Position numbers and translations under genes: made by a program. A model generated the notes under the pieces. It was not told where the DNA came from. It made no database searches and worked only from the letters and a program-made list of their open reading frames with translations. 5,471 nucleotides of DNA from Halomonas sp. (GTDB taxonomy: Bacteria > Pseudomonadota > Gammaproteobacteria > Pseudomonadales > Halomonadaceae), in NCBI GenBank assembly GCA_007129225.1, contig SKVX01000164.1, positions 1 to 5,471 on the forward strand, given 5' to 3'. Of this stretch, positions 5,448 to 5,471 are shown in pieces. Numbering within the stretch: the stretch's first letter is position 1; each line of letters starts with the position of its first letter.

Positions 5448-5471
5448 AGCCCTCTCGCTCTGAGCTCTTGA
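5448..5471 (-). promoter_or_regulatory. Conserved 24-nt upstream element, copy 2 (runs to window edge)
   Basis: The partner of the element at 4847-4870, matching 19 of 24 positions and placed about 32 nt upstream of the 5416 start instead of 50. The window ends here, so the conserved block may extend further. Confidence 0.4.

Noticed and set aside
993..5471. Transposon or insertion sequence carrying the mer module
   Set aside because: I found no transposase, resolvase, Tn3-type terminal repeats or target-site duplications; the only bracketing repeats are the hydrolase ends and short hairpins.

Overview
The window looks like chromosomal DNA from a GC-rich gammaproteobacterium, plausibly a member of Halomonadaceae (Halomonas-like). 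This rests on the close match of the Prc fragment and the mercury proteins to gammaproteobacterial families, plus overall base composition. The genus is an inference and was not tested by any search.

Layout from left to right. Positions 1-992 (+) hold the 3' part of prc, a periplasmic tail-specific protease, followed by a clean hairpin terminator (1001-1024). The 441-bp gap 993-1433 has no intact gene. It holds that terminator, a degraded fragment (about 1136-1314, minus) of the 3' end of a permuted NlpC/P60-like gene, and a hairpin (1377-1395) that probably ends the mer transcript. I see nothing recognisable in 1025-1135. Next comes a stripped-down mercury resistance module: merA (1434-2840, minus) and merF (2833-3102, minus), overlapping by 8 nt, and divergent from a broken merR (3197-3418, +). 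In that merR, the DNA-binding half and the left half of the mer operator/promoter appear to be deleted. After a short convergent gap comes an intact permuted papain-fold (YiiX/YaeF-like) hydrolase gene (3468-4271, minus), whose 3' end is the intact counterpart of the fragment at 1136-1314. The right end carries two tandem paralogous genes (4390-4797 and 5003-5416, both minus) for small secreted proteins with a predicted PPC-like beta-sandwich domain, each followed by a hairpin.

How the parts fit together. MerF would carry Hg(II) across the inner membrane to cytoplasmic MerA, which reduces it to Hg(0). MerT, MerP and a working MerR are absent here, so the module looks decayed, or dependent on an unlinked regulator or on constitutive transcription. 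About 79% identical copies of the hydrolase 3' end lie on both sides of the mer module in the same orientation. This suggests that rearrangement or duplication placed the mer genes next to the hydrolase gene. The twin secreted proteins are about 71% identical and share a 24-nt upstream element. Their function is unknown, and they are the least-described part of the window.
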